Shown: piece by piece, positions 16,908 through 25,117 of the stretch
Layout: each line of letters begins with the position of its first letter
Numbering within the stretch: the stretch's first letter is position 1
From: an uncultured Bacteroidales bacterium
Lineage (GTDB): Bacteria > Bacteroidota > Bacteroidia > Bacteroidales > WCHB1-69
Reading direction: 5' to 3'
NCBI GenBank assembly: GCA_946407715.1
Contig: CAMJPH010000002.1
Location: 1-64,000, forward strand
Length of the DNA: 64,000 nt
Notes under the pieces: model-generated
The model's input: the letters and a program-made list of their open reading frames with translations, nothing else
The model's database searches: none
Told to the model about the DNA's origin: nothing
Program-made: the position numbers and the translations under genes

Positions 16908-18062
16908 TTAGTCGATAAATGTTTTGTACAATTCTCTAATCACTTCTTTTTTCAGTCCACTGCTCGCGTAAGTTTTCGATTTGCATCCGCTACAAATAAT
17001 CACAAATCCATATTTCCTTTTAGGATGAAAAAGCATGGCGCTGTGAATGCCATGATTCGCCCCTGTCATTCCAACAAGATCTTCTCCAGGAATGACGTTC
17101 TTGAAATGGACCAACGACAAACCGTGACTGCTTTTGTATTGTCGGCGCTGCATTTCTCTTTCACTTGCTTTTGTCAATACCCGACACGACCCGTATTTAC
17201 CCTCATTGATATGCATGATCATGTATTCAGCCAAATCAACGGCAGAGATTTTGAGTCCGCCTGCCGGATTGAGTATCGGGGTGCTGTATCCGAGTCTGTA
17301 TTGGGCCAATTTCAAAGTATCGGTGGCGTAGGCTCTTTCCTGCACCACAAACCTGTCGTTCTTGGCACTGTAACGGCACGGCCACACGAATTTCGCACTG
17401 TCTAACTGGGTAACATCATAGCCACCGTGAAGATTCATCGGGCCAAGTATGTTTTTCTGCACGTATGCATCAAACCTCAACCCCGTCACCTTTTCCACGA
17501 CAGCTCCTAAGATGACATAACCTAAATTGCTGTAATCCATCTTTGCACCAGGCTGATAATCGTTGAAAAAGTCGCGCACGTCGCCTGTTTTTTCCGGATT
17601 GATTTTGTCAAAGTCGTCATAGTCTGCGTTTTTTTTCAGACTTGAACGATGAGCCAGCAACATCCTGACAGTAATCGGAGTATCAGGGAAATTAGGGTTT
17701 CTGAGACTGAAACCAAGATGTTTGTTCACATCGTCATCCAACGACAATTTCCCTTTTTCCACCAGTTGCATGATGGCAGTTCCCACAAAGGTCTTTGACA
17801 CAGAGGCAATATAGAACAGGTCGTCTTTTCGGATTGGCGTTCCCTTTGTCGGATCGGCAGGGTCGGGATTATACCCGAACGTTTCGGAATACACCACCCT
17901 ACCCTCTTTCACCACCACGACAGCAAGGCCGATGTTGCCATACTCGTTCCTGAGGCTGTCTATCTTGTCATGGACAGAGTTGTGCGGTTTTGAAGACTGG
18001 CATCTAACAGCAACAAAAGCAACAGCCAGCAGCAGAATCGACAGAAACAGTCGTTTGAACAT
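16908..18062 (-). CDS. Exported serine hydrolase, class C beta-lactamase family
   Basis: A 384-residue protein of the beta-lactamase/DD-peptidase-like family. ATG 18060-18062 starts a good signal sequence (MFKRLFLSILLLAVAFVAVRCQ). The cysteine could be lipidated, although AVRC is a poor lipobox. The catalytic SxxK is in ASVSKTFVG (about 101-109) and the YxN motif in MDYSNLGYVILG (about 180-191). Members include peptidases, esterases and transacylases. Its place as the downstream end of an acyl-chain cluster suggests it could add, move or remove acyl groups in the periplasm rather than act on antibiotics (inference). Whether it is transcribed with the SDR gene 22 bases upstream is likely. Confidence 0.8.
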   Translation of the reverse strand: MFKRLFLSILLLAVAFVAVRCQSSKPHNSVHDKIDSLRNEYGNIGLAVVVVKEGRVVYSETFGYNPDPADPTKGTPIRKDDLFYIASVSKTFVGTAIMQLVEKGKLSLDDDVNKHLGFSLRNPNFPDTPITVRMLLAHRSSLKKNADYDDFDKINPEKTGDVRDFFNDYQPGAKMDYSNLGYVILGAVVEKVTGLRFDAYVQKNILGPMNLHGGYDVTQLDSAKFVWPCRYSAKNDRFVVQERAYATDTLKLAQYRLGYSTPILNPAGGLKISAVDLAEYMIMHINEGKYGSCRVLTKASEREMQRRQYKSSHGLSLVHFKNVIPGEDLVGMTGANHGIHSAMLFHPKRKYGFVIICSGCKSKTYASSGLKKEVIRELYKTFID

Positions 18063-18084
18063 TCCGGGAAACGCCAAATTAGAC

Positions 18085-18846
18085 CTACCTGGCCAACAGC
18101 ACACCTCCGTCAATCACAAGAGTCGTTCCTGTTGTCCATGACGAGGCATCGGACAGCAAATATATGATTCCCCTTGCGATTTCCACAGGTTTCCCCCAGC
18201 GTCCAAGAGGGAATTTCTTCTTGTTCTCTTCTATTTCGTCCGAAGAGACAGCCCCTTGGCGGAGAATATCAGTCTCGATCATACCGGGATTCACGCTGTT
18301 GCAACGAATTTTCTTGACAGCCAAGTCAAGAGCAAGGTTTTTCATGAACCCGTTAATTGCCCCTTTTGAAGCGGAATACATACTATTTGCAGGGGAAACC
18401 GAGAACACCCCGGCCAAGGCAGAGGTGAACACGATGGAACCGCCCGCAACAATCTTTTTCTTCTTCAACAATTTCTGCGTCAAGAAAATCGGAGCAAACG
18501 TGTTGATGCCGAAAATCTTATTGACATCCTCGCGATTGATGAAATTGGGAGGGAGCAATTTGTTGATGCCTGCATTGTTGACCAGTCCGTTCAACGCCGG
18601 AACCTGAGACACCAAGGAGTCCAAAGCGGCATCATCGGTCAAGTCACAGACGAAATGCTGATGATTGAGTTCCTGATTGGCCAACATGTCTTGCGTCTCC
18701 TTGACGCTGTCGGGATTGATGTCCACGAGAACCATAGTCGCCCCTAATTTGGAACACTCTATGGAAGTGGCACGTCCGATACCCGACCCCGCACCGGTGA
18801 CCAAAACCGTTTTACCTTCAAGACTATAAGGATTTTCTATCGTCAT
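18085..18846 (-). CDS. SDR, FabG-like 3-oxoacyl reductase candidate (acyl module A)
   Basis: A 253-residue classical short-chain dehydrogenase. It has TGAGSGIG at 17-24, NNAG at 90-93, the catalytic serine around S142, and Y157/K161 in YSASKGA. All catalytic residues are present. FabG-type enzymes reduce 3-oxoacyl-ACP to 3-hydroxyacyl-ACP. The gene is 2 bases from a ketosynthase III gene, itself overlapping an acyl carrier protein gene, so acyl-ACP reduction is the best guess over sugar reduction. It resembles the SDR at 50721-51479 in acyl module B, including the TQKL(L/Y)KKKK segment. Confidence 0.82.
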   Translation of the reverse strand: MTIENPYSLEGKTVLVTGAGSGIGRATSIECSKLGATMVLVDINPDSVKETQDMLANQELNHQHFVCDLTDDAALDSLVSQVPALNGLVNNAGINKLLPPNFINREDVNKIFGINTFAPIFLTQKLLKKKKIVAGGSIVFTSALAGVFSVSPANSMYSASKGAINGFMKNLALDLAVKKIRCNSVNPGMIETDILRQGAVSSDEIEENKKKFPLGRWGKPVEIARGIIYLLSDASSWTTGTTLVIDGGVLLAR

Positions 18847-18848
18847 TG

Positions 18849-19886
18849 TTATAATTCTACTAAATCTGAAATTACGATTTCCTTTGTTTCAAAAGCCACC
18901 GTACCCCAAGAAAGCCCCACGCCGAAACCACATCCGATGAATTTGGTCGGCTTATGTTCAATCTTCCCTTTCAGCTGGGTAGCAATAGTGATAGGTATAG
19001 AGGCCGAGGAAGTATTGCCGAAATACGGCAGCGAGAGCGGCATCTTTTCGGTACTCACTTTGAGTTTCTTCATAATCATATTGAGCATGATTACATTGCC
19101 CTGATGAAACACGAAATAATCGGCGTCGTTGTAGTCGAAGCCATAATGCTGCGCAAGTCCTTTGATGGACTTAGGTGGTACCGTAATGGCAAAGGAGAAA
19201 ACATCCATTCCATCCATCCGGGGAGTCAAGCGATTGATCATTTTCCCGTCAACATTCTCCAAATCGAAGGATTGCAGAGTAGTCATGTTTCTCGCGCCGC
19301 CATCCGGAATGATAATGGATTTGTAGCCATCACCGTCTGTCCCAATGTGGAATTTGAAGCCGGGAGCCCCTTCTTCAAATTCGAGGGCTGTGGCCGTGCC
19401 GGAAAAGCCCATCAGCGTGTCCAATTCATATTCAGCCCTTCTCTTGGCGTCGCCAGCCAAGAGAAGAGCTTTTTTCACAGTACCGGCGCTCATCAAACCG
19501 CAAATGGTGGAAAGTCCATAGACCCAGCCAGAGCATCCCAATGCTATGTCTTCCGCATAACACTCCTTGCTCAAGCCGAGTCTGGATTGGAGGATACAAG
19601 CCGTGGCTGGAAGGATGTAGTCCGCATTCTGCGAGACAAACACCAATATCCCGATTTCCGACTTTTCCCAACCCAAGTCCGCAATGAGTCTTTCTGCGGC
19701 CGCACAACAGAGATCGGAAGTCGTGAAATCGTTTGAGTAACGTCTTTCACGAATGCCCGTTGTCTCTATAAATGCAGCGGCATCATAGTCATCCGACAAC
19801 TTCAGGTCCTCACTTTTTACGATATTCTTGGGAACACCGGCCGCGATTCCGGATATTTTCAAGTTTTTGAACTCAAAATATGCCAT
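18849..19886 (-). CDS. 3-oxoacyl-ACP synthase III family enzyme (acyl module A, first)
   Basis: A 345-residue thiolase-fold ketosynthase of the FabH type. The triad is intact: C118 in ALGCSGWVYG, H261 in FVFHQGN and N291 in YFGNTSSAS. FabH enzymes condense an acyl-CoA starter with malonyl-ACP. The start shares one base with the stop of an ACP gene. It is closer in sequence to the ketosynthase at 45455-46513 (shared KSxIxPDGGxRN block) than to its near neighbour at 22644-23678. Likely role: one chain-extension step in making a short hydroxyacyl substituent for the polysaccharide. Confidence 0.88.
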   Translation of the reverse strand: MAYFEFKNLKISGIAAGVPKNIVKSEDLKLSDDYDAAAFIETTGIRERRYSNDFTTSDLCCAAAERLIADLGWEKSEIGILVFVSQNADYILPATACILQSRLGLSKECYAEDIALGCSGWVYGLSTICGLMSAGTVKKALLLAGDAKRRAEYELDTLMGFSGTATALEFEEGAPGFKFHIGTDGDGYKSIIIPDGGARNMTTLQSFDLENVDGKMINRLTPRMDGMDVFSFAITVPPKSIKGLAQHYGFDYNDADYFVFHQGNVIMLNMIMKKLKVSTEKMPLSLPYFGNTSSASIPITIATQLKGKIEHKPTKFIGCGFGVGLSWGTVAFETKEIVISDLVEL

Positions 19887-20119
19887 TATGCCTTGCTAAC
19901 AATTACGTTATACAAATCCTCTACCGTAACGGCAGACCGCATTTCATCTCCTTTGACCACCACGTCGAACTCCTCGTCAATCATGGCGATTACGGAAAGA
20001 CCAATAAGTGACGACCATTCGTCCAAATCATGGAAAGCCGTTGTCGGAGTGATTTCACTCGGATCGGTGTCGTCAAACTGTTCAGCAAAAAGGGCTGTAA
20101 ATTCATCCAGTGTCTTCAT
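19886..20119 (-). CDS. Acyl carrier protein (acyl module A, first)
   Basis: A 77-residue acidic, helical protein with the size and pattern of an acyl carrier protein. The phosphopantetheine serine should be S37 in EWSSLIGLSVIAMIDEEF. The residue before it, usually Asp (DSL), is Ser here. It is followed with a one-base overlap by a ketosynthase III gene and preceded 13 bases away by a second ACP. No phosphopantetheinyl transferase gene is seen in the window, so the host's own enzyme would have to activate it. Confidence 0.85.
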   Translation of the reverse strand: MKTLDEFTALFAEQFDDTDPSEITPTTAFHDLDEWSSLIGLSVIAMIDEEFDVVVKGDEMRSAVTVEDLYNVIVSKA

Positions 20120-20132
20120 AACTAATTATTTT

Positions 20133-20360
20133 TTAAAGTGATTCAACATATTCATACAATTCCTTAACGGTATTACGGGCACGCAAATCGGCGCCAGTCA
20201 GGAGATGACCATATTCGTCATCAATCATGGAGATGACGGAAAGGGAGGCCAAAGAGCCCCATTCTTCAAGTTCCTTGTAACGGGTTTCTGCGGTAATGGT
20301 ACCGGCTGGCGTTTCTGTCATTTCGTCAGCAAACTTTTCAACAAATTCTTCTAATGTCAT
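20133..20360 (-). CDS. Acyl carrier protein (acyl module A, second)
   Basis: A 75-residue acyl carrier protein-like sequence. The attachment serine is S36 in EWGSLASLSVISMIDDEY; Gly takes the place of the usual Asp before it. It is clearly a sister of the next gene (both have an E-W-x-S-L core and SVI(A/S)MIDDE-like helix II). Two carriers in tandem could hold different intermediates, for example the starter or product and the malonyl extender. Confidence 0.85.
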   Translation of the reverse strand: MTLEEFVEKFADEMTETPAGTITAETRYKELEEWGSLASLSVISMIDDEYGHLLTGADLRARNTVKELYEYVESL

Positions 20361-20675
20361 AACAACTAAAATTAATGGTTAAACAAAAGGGGACCTCCTA
20401 CTTTATCGTTTTGCGCCACACCCTCCAATTCTGCGAGGTCCATATAACAAAATCCGAAAATATGACGCTGTAAATAATCCGTTAATTCAGTCTTCAACCT
20501 GCTTTTCACCAACCACCGACAACATGTAGGTTAAAAATCTTGAGTGATTAGTGAAGAGTGATTTGTGATTTGTATCCTGTCAATAAGTTTAAGTTTAAGT
20601 CTAAGTTTAAGTCTAAGTTAAAGTCTATGTCTAAGTCTATGTCTAAGTCTATGTCTAAGTCTATGCCAAGAAGAA
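20361..20675. other. Intergenic region with repeats inside acyl module A
   Basis: This 315-base gap separates the FabD-like gene (ending at 20676) from the ACP genes (starting at 20360). The left 170 bases show no recognisable element. The right part holds the hexamer array and the acaaatcac module listed separately. The plus-strand frame reading K-S-M-S through the array is an artefact of the repeat. I see no clear terminator or promoter, but a new promoter for the ACP/ketosynthase genes could be here. Confidence 0.65.
20553..20662. repeat. Hexamer array (13 units) plus acaaatcac module, inverted relative to 441-534
   Basis: From 20585 to 20662 thirteen six-base units can be read (aagttt, aagtct, atgtct and one aagtta). 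On the minus strand these are aaactt, agactt and agacat, the same words as in the array at 441-500. On that strand the array is followed by acaaatcacaaatcac and then tcttc (20573-20553), matching the order hexamers, acaaatcac, cttc on the plus strand at 441-534. Confidence 0.92.
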
Positions 20676-21623
20676 TCAAGCATTCCCTTCGGGCAACTGT
20701 TTGTAATTCTTTACTTTTCCGACGTAAGTTTCAATATCAAGCAAAGACTGTTGGTGCAACGAAGGATACATGCGGCGGACTATTTTCTCCAAAGTGTCAT
20801 CGGTACCCACCTCATAAAACTCGGTTGCCCCGTCTTTCACCATGTTGTGCGTCATGTCAGTCCAAAGCACAGGATGGGTGATATGCTGGATAAGGTTCTG
20901 CTTTATTTCCTCGGGGTCGGTATGAGGAAGGGCGTCCACACACTGATAGACAGGACATTGCGCCTCATGAAACGTGGTCTTGCGGATAATGTCGCCCAAC
21001 TCTTCACGGGCTTCATCCATATAAGGCGTATGGAAGCTGCCGCTGATAGGCAACGCAACCGCTTTCTTGGCGCCTTCTTTCATGAACGCTTTGCACGCCA
21101 TTCGAACACCTTTGCGCGAACCGGAGATGACCACCTGACCCGGGCCGTTGTAATTGGCGAAATAGATGGGCTCTCCCGACTCGTCCCAAATCTCCTTGAT
21201 TCTACGGGCAACGTACTCGTCGCTGAGACCTATCACGGCACCCATTCCCGTCTGAACCTTGTCGCAGGCCTTCTGGCCGATGACGGCGCGATTGAGGACG
21301 AGGTTCAGGCCATCCTCAAACTCCAGCACCCCGTTGACGACAAGCGCGGCGAACTCGCCCAAAGAGTGGCCCGCAACCATGTCGGGTTTGAACTCTTCCT
21401 GTGTCAACGCAAGAACAACTTCGTAAAGGAACACCGAAGGCTGCGTGTTGATGGTTTGCATCAACTCCAACTCGGTGCCCTTGAACATCACATCCGTGAT
21501 GCGACGGCCCAGATAGTCGTTGGCTCGCTCAAACAGCTCCTTCGCTTTGGGAAACTGTTCGTAGAGGTCGCCTCCCATGCCCTCTTTCTGGCAACCTTGG
21601 CCAGGGAAAATGAATGCTTTCAT
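20676..21623 (-). CDS. FabD-like malonyl-CoA:ACP transacylase
   Basis: A 315-residue acyltransferase of the FabD family. GQGCQKEGMG opens the protein, the active serine is S87 in GHSLGEF, the acyl-selecting arginine is probably R112 in LNRAVIG, and the histidine is H198 in SGSFHTPYM. All key residues for malonyl transfer are present. Length is normal for FabD (about 310). It would load malonyl groups onto the two ACPs encoded downstream, so the module need not depend on the housekeeping FabD. It overlaps the membrane acyltransferase gene by 4 bases. Confidence 0.9.
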   Translation of the reverse strand: MKAFIFPGQGCQKEGMGGDLYEQFPKAKELFERANDYLGRRITDVMFKGTELELMQTINTQPSVFLYEVVLALTQEEFKPDMVAGHSLGEFAALVVNGVLEFEDGLNLVLNRAVIGQKACDKVQTGMGAVIGLSDEYVARRIKEIWDESGEPIYFANYNGPGQVVISGSRKGVRMACKAFMKEGAKKAVALPISGSFHTPYMDEAREELGDIIRKTTFHEAQCPVYQCVDALPHTDPEEIKQNLIQHITHPVLWTDMTHNMVKDGATEFYEVGTDDTLEKIVRRMYPSLHQQSLLDIETYVGKVKNYKQLPEGNA

Positions 21624-22630
21624 TTTTTTGATCTAATTGTTGTTATGGGTTTTGTCAAAAAGCTGAGAACAGGTATCTTGCTTAACCAGTACATGGCAAC
21701 CATGCTGACAGCTGTATAGATGAACAAGAACAAGGTTGATGTCGGTGCATTAAAATTAATGACACACCAATACATTATCCAAATAAAATAAGGATGATAC
21801 AACAAATAAAACATTGTATTTTTTCCCTGCTCTGCAAAAAACTTACAATCAGGAATCAGATTTATGACACATATCGTAAGCGGTAACATCCACAAGTAAC
21901 TGACAACCCTCAACCCGAACATCACCTTCCAATCTGTCAAGCCATGGAAATAATTGAGGTGAGCCGAACACATCGAGTCTGGGAAATTGGGAATAAGAAG
22001 GACAATTATAAAATAGGCCAAAACAACGGCACCACATACCCATTTATTCAGTCCTCTGATTTTTTTCCACAAATCATATTTGTGGAAAAAATAACCCAGC
22101 AGGAAATATGGGAAAAGGGCAAATGTTCTTTGAAATGAAAATTCACCATTTAACGGAACAAATCCTGCCAACAAGGAAAAGCCCAAAGCAATTGGAATTG
22201 CGATTTTATAATTCTCCCGAATCTTTTTGGGACAATAGCGCATGATTATTCTCCAAAAACAGAGGGAAAGTATATACCACATTGCTCTTCTTGGAAGATA
22301 TAAATGTGACACCCTATACCAAAGCCCTTCCAGCGAAAAATCAAATGGGTCAAGCCACCCCCATGAGAAATAGATAATCTGGAATATCAGGATGACCAGC
22401 ATCAATTCAAGAATGCCGCGCCAAAACTTCCGTGGTTCCGAATCCTTATAAAAATATCCGGACATTATGATAAATGCCGGCATGTGGAAAGAAAGTAAAA
22501 AAGAAAACAGATGGGCGTTAAGCCCGTGCATATTCAGCTGGAATGTATGTCCAAGAACAACTAAAGCAATAACCACAAACTTGATGGAGTCAAAAGATGT
22601 GTCTCTTGTTTTTGTAAGAGCAGATTCCAT
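21620..22630 (-). CDS. Membrane acyltransferase, acyltransferase-3 family
   Basis: A 336-residue polytopic membrane protein with about ten hydrophobic segments. The family signature lies near the start: FDSIKFVVIALVVLGH (about 14-29) with the conserved histidine, then SFHMPAFIIMSGYFYKD (about 48-64). Acyltransferase-3 proteins (OafA-like, fucose 4-O-acetylase-like) move acyl groups across the inner membrane onto sugars. Overlap with the FabD-like gene suggests it may use acyl groups made by this module. The acceptor is unknown. Confidence 0.87.
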   Translation of the reverse strand: MESALTKTRDTSFDSIKFVVIALVVLGHTFQLNMHGLNAHLFSFLLSFHMPAFIIMSGYFYKDSEPRKFWRGILELMLVILIFQIIYFSWGWLDPFDFSLEGLWYRVSHLYLPRRAMWYILSLCFWRIIMRYCPKKIRENYKIAIPIALGFSLLAGFVPLNGEFSFQRTFALFPYFLLGYFFHKYDLWKKIRGLNKWVCGAVVLAYFIIVLLIPNFPDSMCSAHLNYFHGLTDWKVMFGLRVVSYLWMLPLTICVINLIPDCKFFAEQGKNTMFYLLYHPYFIWIMYWCVINFNAPTSTLFLFIYTAVSMVAMYWLSKIPVLSFLTKPITTIRSKK

Positions 22631-22643
22631 AAAATCTTACAAT

Positions 22644-23678
22644 TTATTGGTTTATCGGACGATAAATTTTAGTTTTGGAAAGGTCGCAGGCGATACTGCC
22701 CCATGACAGGCCGATGCCGTAGGCCGACAAGATCACCTTGTGCCATGTGGAAGTGTCGATTCCTTCCGCACGGTATGGCCAGTCCGTCAGAACCAACGGC
22801 ACCGTGGTCGGACTGGTATTGCCATAATTCATGATGTCGAAAGGTGCCCGTTCGGGATGAGCCAGTTTCAGTTTCTTGCTCATGAAATCGATGGTCACCT
22901 TGGTGGCCTGGTGCAGCCCGAAGAAATCGACATCATCCTTATCCCAGCCAACCAAAGCCAGCACCTCTTTGATGCTCTTCGGCCCCACCGAGATAATGAA
23001 TGCGAACACATCGTCGCCTTGCATTTCTTTACCCGTCAGCCTGAAATCAATGTTCATGCTGTCAGGCCAATATCTGAAACCACGTTTGGGACACAATACG
23101 GTTTCATAGTCATAGCCGTTCGACATTATGTGAAATCCCAAAGTTCCCGTTCCCTTCTCCACCAGTGTCGCTGAACCTCCGTCTCCAAACACCATGTAGG
23201 ATGATTTTCTGTCTTTCTCGACAGTTTTCGAATTGGTGTTTCCAGCCAAAACAAGGACTTTGTTGCACGCCCCGGAACCAATCAGCGTGGCAGCCTGGAA
23301 TATTCCATAGATATAACCGCTACAGCCGTAGTTGATGTCAAAACAGACACATTCTTTCGGCAGCCCCAGCCTGCCTTGCAAAACGCAGGAGGTCGCCGGA
23401 CCGTGGAAGTCCGGGTGTTCGGACACAAAAACCAGTCCGTCAATAGTGGAACGGTCGATCTGCTCCGTATTGAGAATCAGCTCTGCAGCCTCAAAACACA
23501 AATCCGAGGCCGTCTGCCCGACTTCTGCTACGCGAACCCTTTCGATACCCGCCATTCTGATGGCATCCTCCACTTCTTTTGCTCCGAACTTGTCTTTCAA
23601 CGAAGACATCTCCAAAACCCCTTTGGGAAGGCATGTCGCAATGCTTTTAATATCAATGTTATTGATGATGGTTTTCAT
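22644..23678 (-). CDS. 3-oxoacyl-ACP synthase III family enzyme (acyl module A, second)
   Basis: A 344-residue FabH-like ketosynthase. The active residues are C119 in NYGCSGYIYG, H256 in GLHQATK and N287 in MNYGNTSPTT, so it should be catalytic. It diverges from the other two ketosynthases of this window and may have a different starter or chain-length preference. Beside it are an SDR (19 bases upstream) and the membrane acyltransferase (13 bases downstream). Together with the enzyme at 18849-19886 it would allow two successive condensations. Confidence 0.88.
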   Translation of the reverse strand: MKTIINNIDIKSIATCLPKGVLEMSSLKDKFGAKEVEDAIRMAGIERVRVAEVGQTASDLCFEAAELILNTEQIDRSTIDGLVFVSEHPDFHGPATSCVLQGRLGLPKECVCFDINYGCSGYIYGIFQAATLIGSGACNKVLVLAGNTNSKTVEKDRKSSYMVFGDGGSATLVEKGTGTLGFHIMSNGYDYETVLCPKRGFRYWPDSMNIDFRLTGKEMQGDDVFAFIISVGPKSIKEVLALVGWDKDDVDFFGLHQATKVTIDFMSKKLKLAHPERAPFDIMNYGNTSPTTVPLVLTDWPYRAEGIDTSTWHKVILSAYGIGLSWGSIACDLSKTKIYRPINQ

Positions 23679-23697
23679 ATTTTATAATTTTAACAAA

Positions 23698-24441
23698 TCA
23701 AATTAAAGACTGGCCTCCATCGACAATCATATCCGTTCCTGTAACCCAACGCGCTGCATCCGAAAGGAGATATACGGCTGCGTATGCGATGTCGTCAGGA
23801 TGTCCAAAACCAAACGGAATACGTTCCTCCTCCTTTTTCTGATCCTCAATGGAAAACACCCCTTCTCGAAGACCCGTAATCCTTTTCACGATACCGGGAT
23901 GGATTGTGTTAACTCTGATTTTCTGGGAACTCAACTCCAAAGCGGCGACTTTCGAGAAGGAGTCCAACGCCCCTTTTGTGGCTGAATACAAAGCATTGCC
24001 TTTGTATGGACGGAACGCCGCAACAGATGAGACAAAAAGAATCGAACTGTTTGCGGAGACTTTCTTCCTCTTCAGCAACTGCTGAACAAACAGGATGTTG
24101 CAAAACGTGTTCGTGTTGAACATGTGATGCAACTTTTCGTTTGTAATATGCCGCAACACCGTTGTGTCAAAAATTCCTGCACACAACACCACACCGTCCA
24201 AATTTGGCAGCTTTTCAACCAAAGCGGGAATCTCCTGATGATTCTCCACATCGAAAACCAACTGCTGGTGGTCTGTCGGGGCAAGGCTGTCGAATGTTTC
24301 TTTCAGGCGTTCCTCGTTTCTTCCTGAAATGATGAGCCGTGCTCCCATTTCCGAGCACCTGAGTGCAATCTGCCTGCCGATATGGGAAGAAGCTCCCGTG
24401 ACCAAAATGGTCTTTCCTTCTAATGAGTAGGGATTATTCAT
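23698..24441 (-). CDS. SDR, 3-oxoacyl reductase candidate (acyl module A)
   Basis: A 247-residue classical SDR with TGASSHIG at 15-22, a serine near 138-139, and Y152/K156 in YSATKGA. The usual NNAG reads LCAG (86-89), a mild deviation. The start overlaps the end of the GNAT gene by 8 bases. Its likely partner is the ketosynthase at 22644-23678, giving a condensation and reduction pair. A role in sugar metabolism cannot be excluded from sequence. Confidence 0.8.
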   Translation of the reverse strand: MNNPYSLEGKTILVTGASSHIGRQIALRCSEMGARLIISGRNEERLKETFDSLAPTDHQQLVFDVENHQEIPALVEKLPNLDGVVLCAGIFDTTVLRHITNEKLHHMFNTNTFCNILFVQQLLKRKKVSANSSILFVSSVAAFRPYKGNALYSATKGALDSFSKVAALELSSQKIRVNTIHPGIVKRITGLREGVFSIEDQKKEEERIPFGFGHPDDIAYAAVYLLSDAARWVTGTDMIVDGGQSLI

Positions 24442-25045
24442 GATTTTCCTTTTTGCTTTTCAGAAGTTTGACAAAACGTCTCAAGACCGCCTCCACCTCA
24501 TATTCACCTTTGTTTTTGTGTTCAAAATACTCTTCACGAAGAAGGGAACCTATAGACATGTCATAGTAGCGGCCATTCTTATAGGCGGCCTGTCTCATAA
24601 CCCCTTCACGTGTTGAAAACATCACCTCGCCCATGACATGGGTGGTTTCGTGTCCTATCAGGGAATGCCCCCAAACACGGTTCAAGTTCAAGCTTTCAAA
24701 CGCATATCCGTAAATATACAAGTATGACTCAATCCATGCCAACCCGTCGCGGTAGTTCGGGTCACCTATGACAATCCCGCTGAAGTTGGCGCTACTGTTG
24801 ATGTAATGGATATCGGTCAAGCACATGTACCCTATCATCTTGCCTGTATCTTTGGCACAAATGGCCCACCACACTTGATAGGGATTATGACGCATTCTTG
24901 CCTTAACCCAATCCAGAGCCTCTTCCCGGCACATCCGACGGTTCAACCCTGTGCTTAGTTTTCTCAGCTCGTCATCGTTTTTCCATTGGTAAATATTCTC
25001 TGCATCTTCTTCTTCAAATGCACGAAAAAAAACGGTTCTTTCCAT
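24434..25045 (-). CDS. GNAT-family acyltransferase
   Basis: A 203-residue GNAT protein of the RimJ/RimL type, with [20 protein letters not shown] at the N-terminus and a core in which [29 protein letters not shown] (about 88-116) corresponds to the acyl-CoA-binding helix region. The usual Q/RxxGxG/A pyrophosphate loop is degenerate (DPNYRDGLA). It is the first gene of acyl module A and overlaps the SDR. It is the best candidate in the module for moving the finished acyl group onto an amino sugar (inference), possibly from ACP rather than CoA. Confidence 0.72.
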   Translation of the reverse strand: MERTVFFRAFEEEDAENIYQWKNDDELRKLSTGLNRRMCREEALDWVKARMRHNPYQVWWAICAKDTGKMIGYMCLTDIHYINSSANFSGIVIGDPNYRDGLAWIESYLYIYGYAFESLNLNRVWGHSLIGHETTHVMGEVMFSTREGVMRQAAYKNGRYYDMSIGSLLREEYFEHKNKGEYEVEAVLRRFVKLLKSKKENHE

Positions 25046-25117
25046 TATTATTGTTTTATATTCAACTAAACTGTTACTACAAAGTGAAACATTTGACCAC
25101 GTGCTTATTTCAAGCGC

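Noticed and set aside
16908..18062. Antibiotic-resistance beta-lactamase
   Set aside because: SxxK and YxN are shared by many peptidases and esterases; context and lack of other resistance features argue against this reading.
20361..20530. Promoter of the Bacteroidota type (TTTG and TAxxTTTG) before the ACP genes
   Set aside because: I could not find both boxes at proper spacing by eye, so no promoter is claimed.
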